Of a DNA stretch of 64,000 nt, positions 26,584 to 35,092 are shown in pieces. A model generated the notes under the pieces. That model was not told the origin of the DNA. It saw only the letters and a program-made list of their open reading frames with translations, and did no database searches. Each line of letters begins with the position of its first letter. Positions within the stretch are counted from its first letter, which is position 1. The translations under genes and the position numbers were made by a program. The stretch spans positions 62,001-126,000 of the forward strand of contig JADJES010000006.1 of the NCBI GenBank assembly GCA_016708955.1. The letters run 5' to 3'. The stretch is from Nitrosomonas sp. Lineage in GTDB: Bacteria > Pseudomonadota > Gammaproteobacteria > Burkholderiales > Nitrosomonadaceae.

Positions 26584-27831
26584 GTGAACAAAGTATCGCT
26601 GAACACGCAAATTTTGCTCGGTACGCTATTGGGTGTTGTATTGGGGCTCTGGTTTGCTCAGTTAGGGCAAGCGTCAAGCATTACCCAAACTGGGCTGTAT
26701 ACTGCCAAACTGGTGGGTACATTGTTCATTGATTTATTGCAAATGGTGTTGATTCCGCTGGTTTTTACATCAATTGTGGTTGGGGTGGCCAATTTACGTT
26801 CGCATCAACAAATGAATCGTGTGTGGCGAGGAACACTGATATTTTTTGCTTCGACGATGGCGATCGCTGTTGTACTAGGATTAACGACTGCTAACTTATT
26901 GCAACCCGGTGGTGGTTTACAGATAGCCATGTTTCAGGATGCGATGCAAGGTTTCCAGGCAACGCAGATGTCACTACCTGATTTTTTTGCGCATTTTCTC
27001 CACTCATTATTTCAGAATCCAATTGCGGCGCTGGCGCAAAGCAATGTGCTGGCTGTTGTGATATTTGCTTTATTGCTGGGTATTGCGTTGGTAGTGGGCG
27101 GTGAGCGTTACCGCAATATCCTGATATTAATGCAGGAATTTCTGGAATTGATACTAATGTTGGTTGGCTGGATTATGCGCCTAGCGCCATTTGGAATCAT
27201 GGCGTTATTGTTGCAATTGGTCGCCACACAAGATACCAGTCTGCTGACGACTTTGATCAAGTTTGTGGCTATTGTTATGGGTACCCTTTTGTTGCATGGT
27301 GTGGTGGTGCTGCCATTAATTCTGTATCTGATTACCGGCATGACACCGCTTAAATTTTGGTTGGGTGCACGTGAGGCATTAATTACCGCTTTTGCTACCA
27401 GTTCCAGTGCCGCGACGTTACCCGTTACATTACGTTGCGCGGAACAGCATTTGCATGTCAAACGCGATGTGGCAGGTTTTGTTATTCCGCTCGGTGCGAC
27501 CATGAATATGGATGGCACGGCACTCTATGAAGCTGTTGCGGCTTTGTTTATTGCCAATCTGGTCGGGATTGAACTGAGCTTTGTGCAGCAGATGGTTGTA
27601 TTTTTGACGGCCATGCTAGCCGCAATTGGTGCGCCCGGTATTCCCAGTGCCGGTATGGTAACGATGGTAGTGGTGCTGCAATCGGTTGGATTGCCGGTTG
27701 AAGCGATCGCTATTTTGTTACCGGTCGATCGAGTACTCGATACGTTTCGTACCATGGTAAATGTGGAAGGGGATTTGGTGGGAAGTTTGGTGGTACAGAA
27801 ATGGATTAAACAAGACCAATCAGACGAATGA
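26584..27831 (+). CDS. Dicarboxylate/amino acid:cation symporter (DAACS family)
   Basis: Inner-membrane secondary transporter of the GltP/DctA/GltPh fold. 415 residues with about eight transmembrane helices, the serine-rich hairpin ATSSSAATLPVTLRC and the substrate/cation motif NMDGTALYEAV. Substrate (glutamate, aspartate or C4-dicarboxylate) cannot be fixed from sequence here. The start is a GTG at 26584; the nearby ATG at 26577 is followed by a stop after two codons. Confidence 0.9.
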   Translation: MNKVSLNTQILLGTLLGVVLGLWFAQLGQASSITQTGLYTAKLVGTLFIDLLQMVLIPLVFTSIVVGVANLRSHQQMNRVWRGTLIFFASTMAIAVVLGLTTANLLQPGGGLQIAMFQDAMQGFQATQMSLPDFFAHFLHSLFQNPIAALAQSNVLAVVIFALLLGIALVVGGERYRNILILMQEFLELILMLVGWIMRLAPFGIMALLLQLVATQDTSLLTTLIKFVAIVMGTLLLHGVVVLPLILYLITGMTPLKFWLGAREALITAFATSSSAATLPVTLRCAEQHLHVKRDVAGFVIPLGATMNMDGTALYEAVAALFIANLVGIELSFVQQMVVFLTAMLAAIGAPGIPSAGMVTMVVVLQSVGLPVEAIAILLPVDRVLDTFRTMVNVEGDLVGSLVVQKWIKQDQSDE

Positions 27832-27852
27832 AACATTGATCATTACTATTTC

Positions 27853-29001
27853 TTAGATCAGGTCGTTATCAATAAAACGCTGCTGAATCTCCCGTACCTT
27901 CTCAGCATTGTTGATCAATGCTTCAACACAATCTCGATCTAATTTGGAATTAGACATTTTCCGCAACATGTTAAAAGCATCTTCATTACTCCACGGCGCT
28001 TTATAAGACCGTCGCGAAGTTAATGCATCAAATACATCAGCAACAGCGCTGATACGCGCTTCAATAGGAATTTCTTCACCTTTCAAACCTTGGGGATACC
28101 CGCTGCCATCAACCGCTTCATGGTGAAACTCAGCGATATTGCGCAGGATATTGGCGTGCCCAAAAGTACCCAGACTGAAATCTTCAAGAACAGAATCAAT
28201 AATTTCACGGCCTTTCGCCGGATGAGTTTTCATTACATCAAATTCTGCGGAATTCAGTTTGCTCGGTTTACGCAGGATATTATCCGGAATGCCAATCTTG
28301 CCAACGTCGTGCATCGGTGAGAACAAGAAAATATGCTCAATTTGTTCATCGCTAATGTTATAGCTTGGAGAAAGCTCGCGTGCAATGAGCCGAGCGTAGT
28401 GCGCAGTCCGGTCAATATGTGATCCGGTTTCAAGATCGCGGTAATGCGTCATGTTGCGTGCAGCGCGGACTGCAGCAAGCAAAGTACGTATGGCAGTCAA
28501 TTCATTGATGACCATCAGTGCGATTAAATGTCCATAAATATCAATCTGTCGCAGTGTTTTCGGTGCGAATGGGTGTTCTTGAAGTGAATTGAAAAACAGA
28601 AAACCAATGAAAGTGCCACTTTGATAGAGTGGCATGGTGTAACTGGATTTATAACCTTTGGCGGCGACCCGTTTGGTATGTTCATGAGTGCCTTGGGAAA
28701 AAATATTGAGATCCTGTACCAAGCGTGGACGACGGTGCTCGATGATGGCATAGAGCGACGGTGCGGAACTGAGCGGTGCTTCGTAGGTCGTCACGGGGCT
28801 GTCATTACCTTCCGTGCTATGGGTATAGGTTTTGAGCATTTCTGTTTTTTCGTCAAACAGGGCAATGGCCAAACGATCAATAAACGGAAAATCCTGACGA
28901 ATGACTTGATGTAAGAAGCGCAACTTTTCTGTCAGCGGTAAATTTTCATGTAAGTTCGCCAGTGTATCCTGGTGAGTAAAGAGATCTTCTTCCTGTTGCA
29001 T
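27853..29001 (-). CDS. GAF/HD-GYP protein, probable c-di-GMP phosphodiesterase
   Basis: 382 residues from an ATG at 29001 with a good GGAAGGA site (a TTG at 29049 is possible). The N-terminal half (about residues 25-170) reads as a GAF sensor domain; the C-terminal half is HD-GYP, with GSHIDRTAHYARLIA, the metal pair HDVGKIGIPD, THPAKGREI, HHEAVDGSGYP and ADVFDALTSRRSYK, all intact. It would hydrolyse c-di-GMP to pGpG/GMP in the cytoplasm; no transmembrane segment is seen. Possible counterpart of the GGDEF-EAL protein at 35-38 kb. Confidence 0.88.
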   Translation of the reverse strand: MQQEEDLFTHQDTLANLHENLPLTEKLRFLHQVIRQDFPFIDRLAIALFDEKTEMLKTYTHSTEGNDSPVTTYEAPLSSAPSLYAIIEHRRPRLVQDLNIFSQGTHEHTKRVAAKGYKSSYTMPLYQSGTFIGFLFFNSLQEHPFAPKTLRQIDIYGHLIALMVINELTAIRTLLAAVRAARNMTHYRDLETGSHIDRTAHYARLIARELSPSYNISDEQIEHIFLFSPMHDVGKIGIPDNILRKPSKLNSAEFDVMKTHPAKGREIIDSVLEDFSLGTFGHANILRNIAEFHHEAVDGSGYPQGLKGEEIPIEARISAVADVFDALTSRRSYKAPWSNEDAFNMLRKMSNSKLDRDCVEALINNAEKVREIQQRFIDNDLI

Positions 29002-29401
29002 AAAAATCCTTCCGGCAAGTGACTGTGGTGGTTCAAGATTGGTTTGCAAGCATTAGCCGTAACGATATGGCGGCATAGCAATCGCGCAATGGCTACTATC
29101 AATGAATTCATAAAGCATTTTAAACGATTTACTTTGAACATGTTGTGCTGGTTTGAAGCGCTGATAGAGTGGGTAGGCACGGTAATTTTTGTTGATTCGG
29201 GTGCAAGATCAATGTGCGACAAATAGCCGCGCGACAATATGTCACATTCCAAAAACAACGCATTCTTTTTACAATTCACTCAACGTGGTTAATTCAGATT
29301 TGAAGGTTTCCGAATGCCACGACACAGATTGAAATTATTTTCACTATAATTCTGGAGGATGAGAAGCGTGCAAGAACCTTGAGTGCGCTGACATAACACT
29401 T
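29002..29401. other. Divergent intergenic region (HD-GYP gene / RIO kinase gene)
   Basis: About 400 bp. A TATAAT at 29344-29349 could be the -10 box for the downstream kinase, but no good -35 accompanies it. Short frames here look random. Confidence 0.4.
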
Positions 29402-30268
29402 ATGAAAACACCCAAAAGACTTGAGCCATTAATTGAAGAAGGTTTAATTGATAGTGTGATATGCCAACTGATGAGTGGCAAAGAGGCCATGATCTATTTA
29501 GTGAGCTGCGGAGACGCGGTTCGTTGCGCTAAAGTATATAAGGAAAGCAATAAACGCAATTTCCAACAACGTGCCAACTATACCGAAGGACGAAAGGTTA
29601 AAAACAGCCGACGTGCCCGTGCGATCGAAAAGGGGAGCCGTTATGGCCGTATTGCAAGCGAAGAAGCTTGGCAAAGTACTGAGATCGACATGTTATGTCG
29701 CCTTGGGATAGCAGGTGTACGTGTGCCAAAATTCTATAGTTTTTTTTCCGGTGTCTTACTAATGGAATTGATTACAGATTCAGAAGGAAATGTGGCGCCA
29801 CGATTGAGTGACCTCATTCTGACCCCAAAACAAGCTAGAACGTATCATAAGACTCTGATCGACCAGATAGTAAAAATGCTTTGTGCCGGAATTGTTCATG
29901 GTGATTTATCACAATATAATGTACTGGTGAGTAATCAAGGCCCAGTTATTATTGATCTGCCCCAAGCAGTTAATGCGGCGGATAATCATCAAGCACGCCT
30001 TATGATTAAACGTGATATTGATAATCTAACAGCTTATTTCGGTCGGTTTGCTCCAGAATTAGCTCAGTCTGATTATGCGGCGGAGATATGGTCCTTTTAT
30101 CAGCGTGGAAAATTGCCACAGGCTCAATTGACTGGGAATGTTAAACAACAGGATAAGCCTGTTAATGTTAGTAATATTCTGCAGATTATTGACACAGTAA
30201 TTAAGAAGGAAGCTGCCTGGCAGAGGCATAAACAGACTAAATGGGGTAATCCTTTATCGCAATGCTAA
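29402..30268 (+). CDS. RIO1-type atypical serine kinase/ATPase
   Basis: 288 residues of the bacterial RIO family. Visible: nucleotide-binding region GKEAMIYLVSCGDAVRCAKVYK, catalytic loop IVHGDLSQYNVLVS (Asp of HGDLSxxN) and metal motif VIIDLPQAVN. The flexible loop (NFQQRANYTEGRKVKNSRRARAI) is basic, as expected for an RNA or ribosome contact. Bacterial RIO proteins have poorly defined roles; involvement in ribosome biogenesis is inferred from the archaeal and eukaryotic proteins. Stand-alone gene. Confidence 0.88.
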   Translation: MKTPKRLEPLIEEGLIDSVICQLMSGKEAMIYLVSCGDAVRCAKVYKESNKRNFQQRANYTEGRKVKNSRRARAIEKGSRYGRIASEEAWQSTEIDMLCRLGIAGVRVPKFYSFFSGVLLMELITDSEGNVAPRLSDLILTPKQARTYHKTLIDQIVKMLCAGIVHGDLSQYNVLVSNQGPVIIDLPQAVNAADNHQARLMIKRDIDNLTAYFGRFAPELAQSDYAAEIWSFYQRGKLPQAQLTGNVKQQDKPVNVSNILQIIDTVIKKEAAWQRHKQTKWGNPLSQC

Positions 30269-30306
30269 CGCACTTGTTATTCTAAAGTATTCTCTGAAGA
30301 TGTTAA

Positions 30307-30337
30307 TTGACCTGTATACGCCAGCTTGTGCTATAAT
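30307..30337 (+). promoter_or_regulatory. Promoter of the initiator tRNA gene
   Basis: TTGACC (30307-30312), 19-base spacer, consensus TATAAT (30332-30337), 11 bp before the tRNA 5' end. The spacer is slightly long. Confidence 0.65.
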
Positions 30338-30348
30338 TCCGCTTCTGA

Positions 30349-30425
<77 letters not shown>

Positions 30426-30433
30426 ATAAGAAC

Positions 30434-30470
30434 AAGCACTTAGTGACTAAAAATCCTAAGTGCTTTTTTC
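30434..30470 (+). terminator. Terminator behind tRNA-fMet
   Basis: Stem AAGCACTTAG / CTAAGTGCTT with 12-base loop, then TTTTTTCTTTT. Homologous to the hairpins flanking the tRNA-Phe island. Confidence 0.88.
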
Positions 30471-30482
30471 TTTTCTGAAAAT

Positions 30483-30504
30483 TGTAACTGTTTTGTAACC
30501 GTGC
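30483..30504 (+). repeat. TGTAAC direct repeats behind tRNA-fMet
   Basis: TGTAACTGTTT and TGTAACCGTGC in tandem, 11-bp period, followed by TTTATCA. Positionally and partly in sequence equivalent to the TGTCACC pair at 13858-13879, suggesting a leftover integrase arm region. Confidence 0.5.
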
Positions 30505-30563
30505 TTTATCAGCGCAAACAAAAAAACCGCCTCATGGACGGGTTTATGTTATTAAAATTTGAA

Positions 30564-30755
30564 TTAATCTATTTTATTTTTCATTTCTGAAGACTTGTCT
30601 TCAATTAAATCTGTTCCTTCTTTACCTCTGTTTTCAATCCTTTTCTTCGCGCATTCAACATCAGTGTCCGCACATGTTCCTTCCTCTATACGGTCAACTG
30701 CTTTGTTAGCTTCACGTTTTATATCTTTTGAAACCGCTTCACTCTTTTCGGGCAA
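30564..30755 (-). pseudogene. Truncated small hypothetical protein
   Basis: 63 residues from a TTG, hydrophilic and charged, with a Cys pair (GTCADTDVECAKK). No normal start codon or ribosome site is found, and immediately upstream the sequence becomes IS6-type transposase. It is thus probably the 3' remnant of a longer, possibly exported, protein cut by that element. Function unknown. Confidence 0.45.
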
Positions 30756-30770
30756 TGTTTCGTTGCAATT

Positions 30771-30943
30771 GCTTGTACTTGAGCACCCAGCGATTCAGAC
30801 TGGAATGATCAACCTTAACACCGCGCTCATGCATCATTTCTTCCAATTGCCTGTAGTTGATGGGATAAGCTTCATACCTACGCACGCCTCATAGGATGAT
30901 ATCCCACTCAAACTTGCTGCCCTTAAAATCTATTATTGTCGCT
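30771..30943 (-). pseudogene. IS6-family transposase, N-terminal remnant
   Basis: Minus-strand frame reads IIDFKGSKFEWDIIL, then TGA where the family has Cys or similar, then GVRRYEAYPINYRQLEEMMH and ERGVKVDHSSLNRWVLKY, the classic N-terminal HTH region of IS6/IS26-type transposases. The catalytic domain is missing. The reading continues leftward of its start only if the IS1595 copy (30944-31988) and one target repeat are removed, so that element inserted into this remnant. Confidence 0.75.
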
Positions 30944-31988
30944 CCTGATTAGAAAGATTCTTCAGCCAAACCCGATTTTTTCTATTATAAGGCGCATACT
31001 GACCCAAACAAACTCATCAAAGAGAAATTGCCATGGCCATGAACCGTATCCAATTCCAAGCAGGCTTGTCCCTACCTGCATTCCTTGCGCAGTTTGGCAC
31101 AGATGAGCAATGCGCGGATGCATTGGAAGCATCCCGTTGGCCGCAAGGATTCAGCTGCCCAGGCTGCGGCAACGCGAATTACTACTTGCTTAAGGTAGGA
31201 AAACACAAGAACTTCCAATGCAAGTGCTGCCGGTTACAGACATCTCTGATCGCAGGCACCTTGTTCCAAAGCACGCACTTGGCGCTAAGCATTTGGTTCT
31301 TGGCAATTTATCTGATCAGCCAAGCCAAGACCGGCTTGTCGGCACTCGACCTTAAGCGGCAGTTGGGCGTGAGTTACCCCACGGCTTGGCTGATTCAGCA
31401 GAAGCTGATGCAGGCGATGGTCGAACGGGATGCCAAGTATACGCTGTGTGGTAATGTCCAGGCGGATGACGCTTACCTTGGCGGAGAATTGGCTGGTGGC
31501 AAGGCAGGCCGGGGCTCCGAGAACAAGGTACCTTTTGTGGCGGCGATCTCGCTCAGCGCCGAAGGCCGTCCCCTGTATATTAAAATGGCACCGGTTCCTG
31601 GTTTTACGCGCAAAGCGGTTTTTGACTGGGCTACCGCTGACCTCGCGCCAGGTTGTATAGTCACTTCCGATGGATTGGGTTGTTTTTCCGGGGTTACTGA
31701 TGCTGGCTGCCAGCACCGGGCAATCGTCGCGGACGGTCGCAAGCCTAGGATTTGCCAGAATTCAACTGGATCAATACGGTTTTGGGCAACCTCAAAACCA
31801 GCCTGGTGGCGCTTATCATGCATTCGATTTCGCCAAATACGGAACTCGTTACCTCGGTGCGTTTGTTTACCGTTTCAACCGACGCTTCCATCTTGAAGCG
31901 CTCCTCTACGCCTGTTCGTCGCCGCAGCCACTACCGGGCCTCGCCCGGCACGTTGGCTTCGGCAAGCTGAGGAATCTTTCTAATCAGG
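30944..31988. mobile_element. IS1595-family insertion sequence, complete ends
   Basis: 1045 bp with inverted repeats CCTGATTAGAAAGATTC at both ends and an 8-bp target duplication TTGTCGCT (30936-30943 and 31989-31996). Longer relative of the truncated copy at 17288. Confidence 0.93.
31033..31983 (+). pseudogene. IS1595-family transposase with C-terminal frameshifts
   Basis: Zinc ribbon CPGCGNANYY ... CKCCRLQTS, DDE-type core ADDAYLGGE, TSDGLGCFSGV and CQHRAIVA, then LPEFNWINTVLGNLKTSL and GAYHAFDFAKYGTRYLGAF in other frames and the natural end RPARWLRQAEESF with TAA at 31981. Frame changes near 31747 (GGG to GG), 31808 (GGG to GG) and 31905. All look like single-base homopolymer losses, so the true gene could be intact. 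Confidence 0.85.
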
Positions 31989-32182
31989 TTGTCGCTTCAT
32001 CGTCTGACTGTTTTCTGGAAGTAAACCCAATCTCGGCGAAATCTAAAACTTTGCGATATATACTTTCGACAATCCTTACAATTCAATGAACTATTTAGGT
32101 TAAAGGCTCTCGATAGCGGTACATTTATAGACCAAATGCACTACAAAAAAGGGTGCTATATACCATGGTCTTAATAGAGAAT

Positions 32183-33782
32183 CTGAAGTTTCACCGTTTT
32201 GCACTAAACTTTACATTTTTCCTTAAGCAACCATACGCAATAATGCATCGATAAAAGAATTTTGAATGGGTTTATCTGGTTTAGGGCAAAAGCTAACAAA
32301 ATCCTTATTGAGCGCAGCCTGAGTAATCAGTTTTCTGACATCGGAAAAGGCAAAGTGACTTCGATTGTTAACAGCGTAACAACGCTGCGGTGTTTTATCA
32401 AGGTGATCGGCATAAATCCAGGTTACGGTGGCGGCCATCATGCAGAAGTTGAGATGATTGGTAACGGCATGGTAGTTTCGGGTTTGGCTTTTTGAGCTAC
32501 CGATTTCCTGCTTGATCTCTTTGAAAGCGGCTTGATTTTCCAGCGTGCGCCGTAGTATTCGATAATCTGCTCGACGGTGAGATCGAGATCGGTGGTAAAG
32601 AGTGCGACCCATTGTGATCTTCGATAGATCCAAACAACGCGCACGGCACATTTGAGTGTTTTCAACATCATGATGTTGTCAAAGGCCAGAACATCGCGTT
32701 GTTTGCCGTAGAGGTTAACCGAATAAGTGGTAGCGCGTTCATGGAATTCATTGGCCAGCGTTGTGGCATTGCCCATCTTGTCGCCATACTTTCTGGATCG
32801 GCCGAGCTGATGTTTTTGGTGTTCGGGTGGTAGCGCAAACAAAGTGGTGTTGACGCGCAATCTGGAAAGCATATGACAGTGCTGTCCAACGGTTTTGCGC
32901 ATCGGTTTAAGCAAGCCGTCGTTTCCAAACCAGCTATCGGTAACGATCAGCAATGGGGTGCCAGGAAAAGCGGCAGAAATTTCCAGCAGCATTTCAATGG
33001 CCTGCTCAAATTTGGTTTGAAACGATGGTATCTTGCCCTCAACCCTAACCTTCTTGGTCGCTATCGTTTTTTCCATGTGATAGAAACGAAACGCCAGCGG
33101 TAAGCAAGCCCAGCGGCCTTTGACAATTTTTAATAAACCGATGGACACAACATTTTGTGACCAGGGGTATTTCGATTGATTGGTCTTGGCAGCATGATCA
33201 AAGAAAGACGCGCAGCCGAAAATCTTTTTGCCAGTCTTGGGATTGATGGTGTCATCCAAGGCCAGCAATAGCCGTCCTTTTGTCGTCGGGCTGGGTATCA
33301 GAGACCACAGCGTCGTCCAAAGGCGTGACCAAGGCAATTTTGATGAAGCCATGAAGATGTAAAATCGGCGCTGACTAAGCGACAGTCCGAACAATACCTG
33401 CAAGCATCGCAATAGGTTGGCGCTGCGTGAAGAAGTGAAATGAGTGATAACAGCCAGGAGCGTATAAACAAACCAGACACCTCGTTGATCGCCTTTGCAA
33501 CGGTGGTTAAATTCCTGCTGGAGGGGGAAGAGGATATTGCGTAGAATGAACATGCGGCGATGCCTTTTTTATTATTGGTTTCAGTTACTTAACAGATGAA
33601 ATTATAACAAAACCGTGCGTCGCCGCAATCATATCTTACTGTATTTAAAGGATATATTTCGATTTTTCCCTACTGTCAACAGGGTCGATATCAGTACTAT
33701 TTTGTCACTCAAGAAAAATACCGACAATCCAAAATTCCAGACAATTGAATCATCGGCTCATAAAAAAAGCGTGAAACTCCAG
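32183..33782. mobile_element. IS4-family insertion sequence, copy 1
   Basis: 1600 bp; ends CTGAAGTTTCACCG (left) and inverse GTGAAACTCCAG (right), flanked by the 8-bp target duplication TAGAGAAT (32175-32182 and 33783-33790). Nearly identical to copy 2 at 49077. Confidence 0.93.
32223..33553 (-). pseudogene. IS4-family transposase, copy 1 (one frameshift)
   Basis: Intact length would be about 443 residues. DDE residues lie in LLALDDTINPKTG and IVTDSWFGNDGL; the YREK signature is split at YGARWKI by a missing C near 32533 (copy 2 reads GCTTCGATT where this copy reads GCTTGATT). After the shift the normal end follows (AAFKEIKQEIGSSKSQTRNY ... SFIDALLRMVA). One base from functional. Confidence 0.9.
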
Positions 33783-34404
33783 TAGAGAATAAGCCTAAGA
33801 TGTCAGACGTGTGGAGATAATTAAAAATTATAGATAACTAATGGAATTAATACTTAGCGCTAAAATTTAATTCGATATTTGCACAACACTGATTGATGTT
33901 TATTAAAGTAATTTTATTGTTAGTTCACCTTGGAGATTTCGAAATGAAAAGTACTTTAAAGATGCTCGTGGTCCACTATACCGGTCTTAAAATTTGGACC
34001 AATACGTGCTTCTCTATTAGCAAACTGATGGTTTGGATGAGAATGTTTATCGAAAGCAGATACAGTGCCTGCGGAATGAATTATGCAAAAAAATGTGCGC
34101 GGTAAAGGGCATAGGCACTGAGGAATGCAAACTTGGTTTTACACTACTTGGCGAAGCCGGCTATGGAATAGGACATGTGCTTTGTTATTCGGTCTTATCA
34201 CAGGTGGTGAGATAAATGAACTGTGACATGTCATTTTCCTGCGGTTTCTTGAAATATGAAGTGTGGGGTTCTTCTGTCAGATTTATTGAATTTTATAAAA
34301 AATAATCCGTACTCTCGAAGTAAATAACCGCAGGTAATTCAACTATTCTTTCGGTTGCCAATGAATAATCTTATTTTCTTAGACTGACTGGGAGGAACAA
34401 ATAA
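33783..34404. other. Accessory stretch with weak reading frames
   Basis: Two overlapping short frames (33944-34105, starting MKSTLKMLVVHYTG, and 34033-34215, containing CAVKGIGTEECKLGFTLLGE) may be halves of one frameshifted gene, but neither resembles a known family. Nothing else found apart from the ribosome site of the gene at 34405. Confidence 0.35.
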
Positions 34405-34722
34405 ATGTCATTAAAAAATTCAATTAAGGAATTTAAGGCTTTTTTAGGCGATAAGGAATCGCTTCTTGATAAAAGCTATCCGAAAGTGACGGAAATAATC
34501 CAATTACACTGGGGCTATAAAGAATTTTATTTGTGCATTCAGAAGCTACTGGTTGTTGAGAAAGAGCAAAACCGGCAAGGATTTCCTTTGGAGGTACTAC
34601 AGGAAATTTATAAATTACAAGAAATACATGAGAATGTATTTCCGAAGCTGGAACCATTATTAAATGGCAACTTAGAAACAACATCACGCAGCAGCAAGAG
34701 CCATAGTCAGATGTTGATCTAG
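34405..34722 (+). CDS. Small helical protein of unknown function
   Basis: 105 residues after a strong GGGAGGAAC ribosome site. The sequence is predicted to be all-helical and charged (SIKEFKAFLGDKESLLDKSY; WGYKEFYLCIQKLLVVEKEQ) with a low-complexity tail (TTSRSSKSHSQ). No family recognised. The ribosome site and codon use favour a real gene; it sits in the IS-rich region behind tRNA-fMet. Confidence 0.6.
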   Translation: MSLKNSIKEFKAFLGDKESLLDKSYPKVTEIIQLHWGYKEFYLCIQKLLVVEKEQNRQGFPLEVLQEIYKLQEIHENVFPKLEPLLNGNLETTSRSSKSHSQMLI

Positions 34723-34824
34723 GTTTTTGTTCATAGAAGCGGGAAACAGCTTGGAATTGTTATTGCGGTTGCAATCCTATGTATCAACAGCTGCGGCCAA
34801 CTCTGGTATATAGATGAATAAGCG

Positions 34825-34991
34825 CTAGGAGCGCTGTCCGAGAATAGAGCGATCTACTGCAGAAAAGCTATTTTGGTCATATTTTCCGGTTATTCTCGTT
34901 AAATAGAATAACTATTCGCCTCAAATAATCGAAAAATCTGCCTCAAAATAGCTTCCCTCGCTACGATCATTATTCTTGGACAGCCTCCTAG
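34825..34991. repeat. Palindromic MITE-like element, full copy
   Basis: 167 bp with imperfect terminal inverted repeats, CTAGGAGCGCTGTCCGAGAAT at the left and the inverse of CTAGGAGGCTGTCCAAGAAT at the right. The symmetry extends inward (AAGCTATTTTGG... matches inverse CCTCAAAATAGCTT). The right half recurs at 48892-48975. No coding capacity. Confidence 0.75.
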
Positions 34992-35092
34992 TGTATCCGG
35001 AGCTAAACAGTTACACACTGAAATCCACATGAAAATGGCAATCTTGAACTGTTGATGATTGCAATGACCAGATAGCGAGTGTTATCGCAGCG

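Noticed and set aside
29044..29226. Plus-strand 60-codon frame in the HD-GYP/RIO intergenic region
   Set aside because: No ribosome site, overlaps the start of the HD-GYP gene, no recognisable sequence.
34728..34822. Small frame ending ILCINSCGQLWYIDE that looks like a lipoprotein signal
   Set aside because: No ATG/GTG/TTG in a useful position and no ribosome site; an in-frame TAG lies just upstream.
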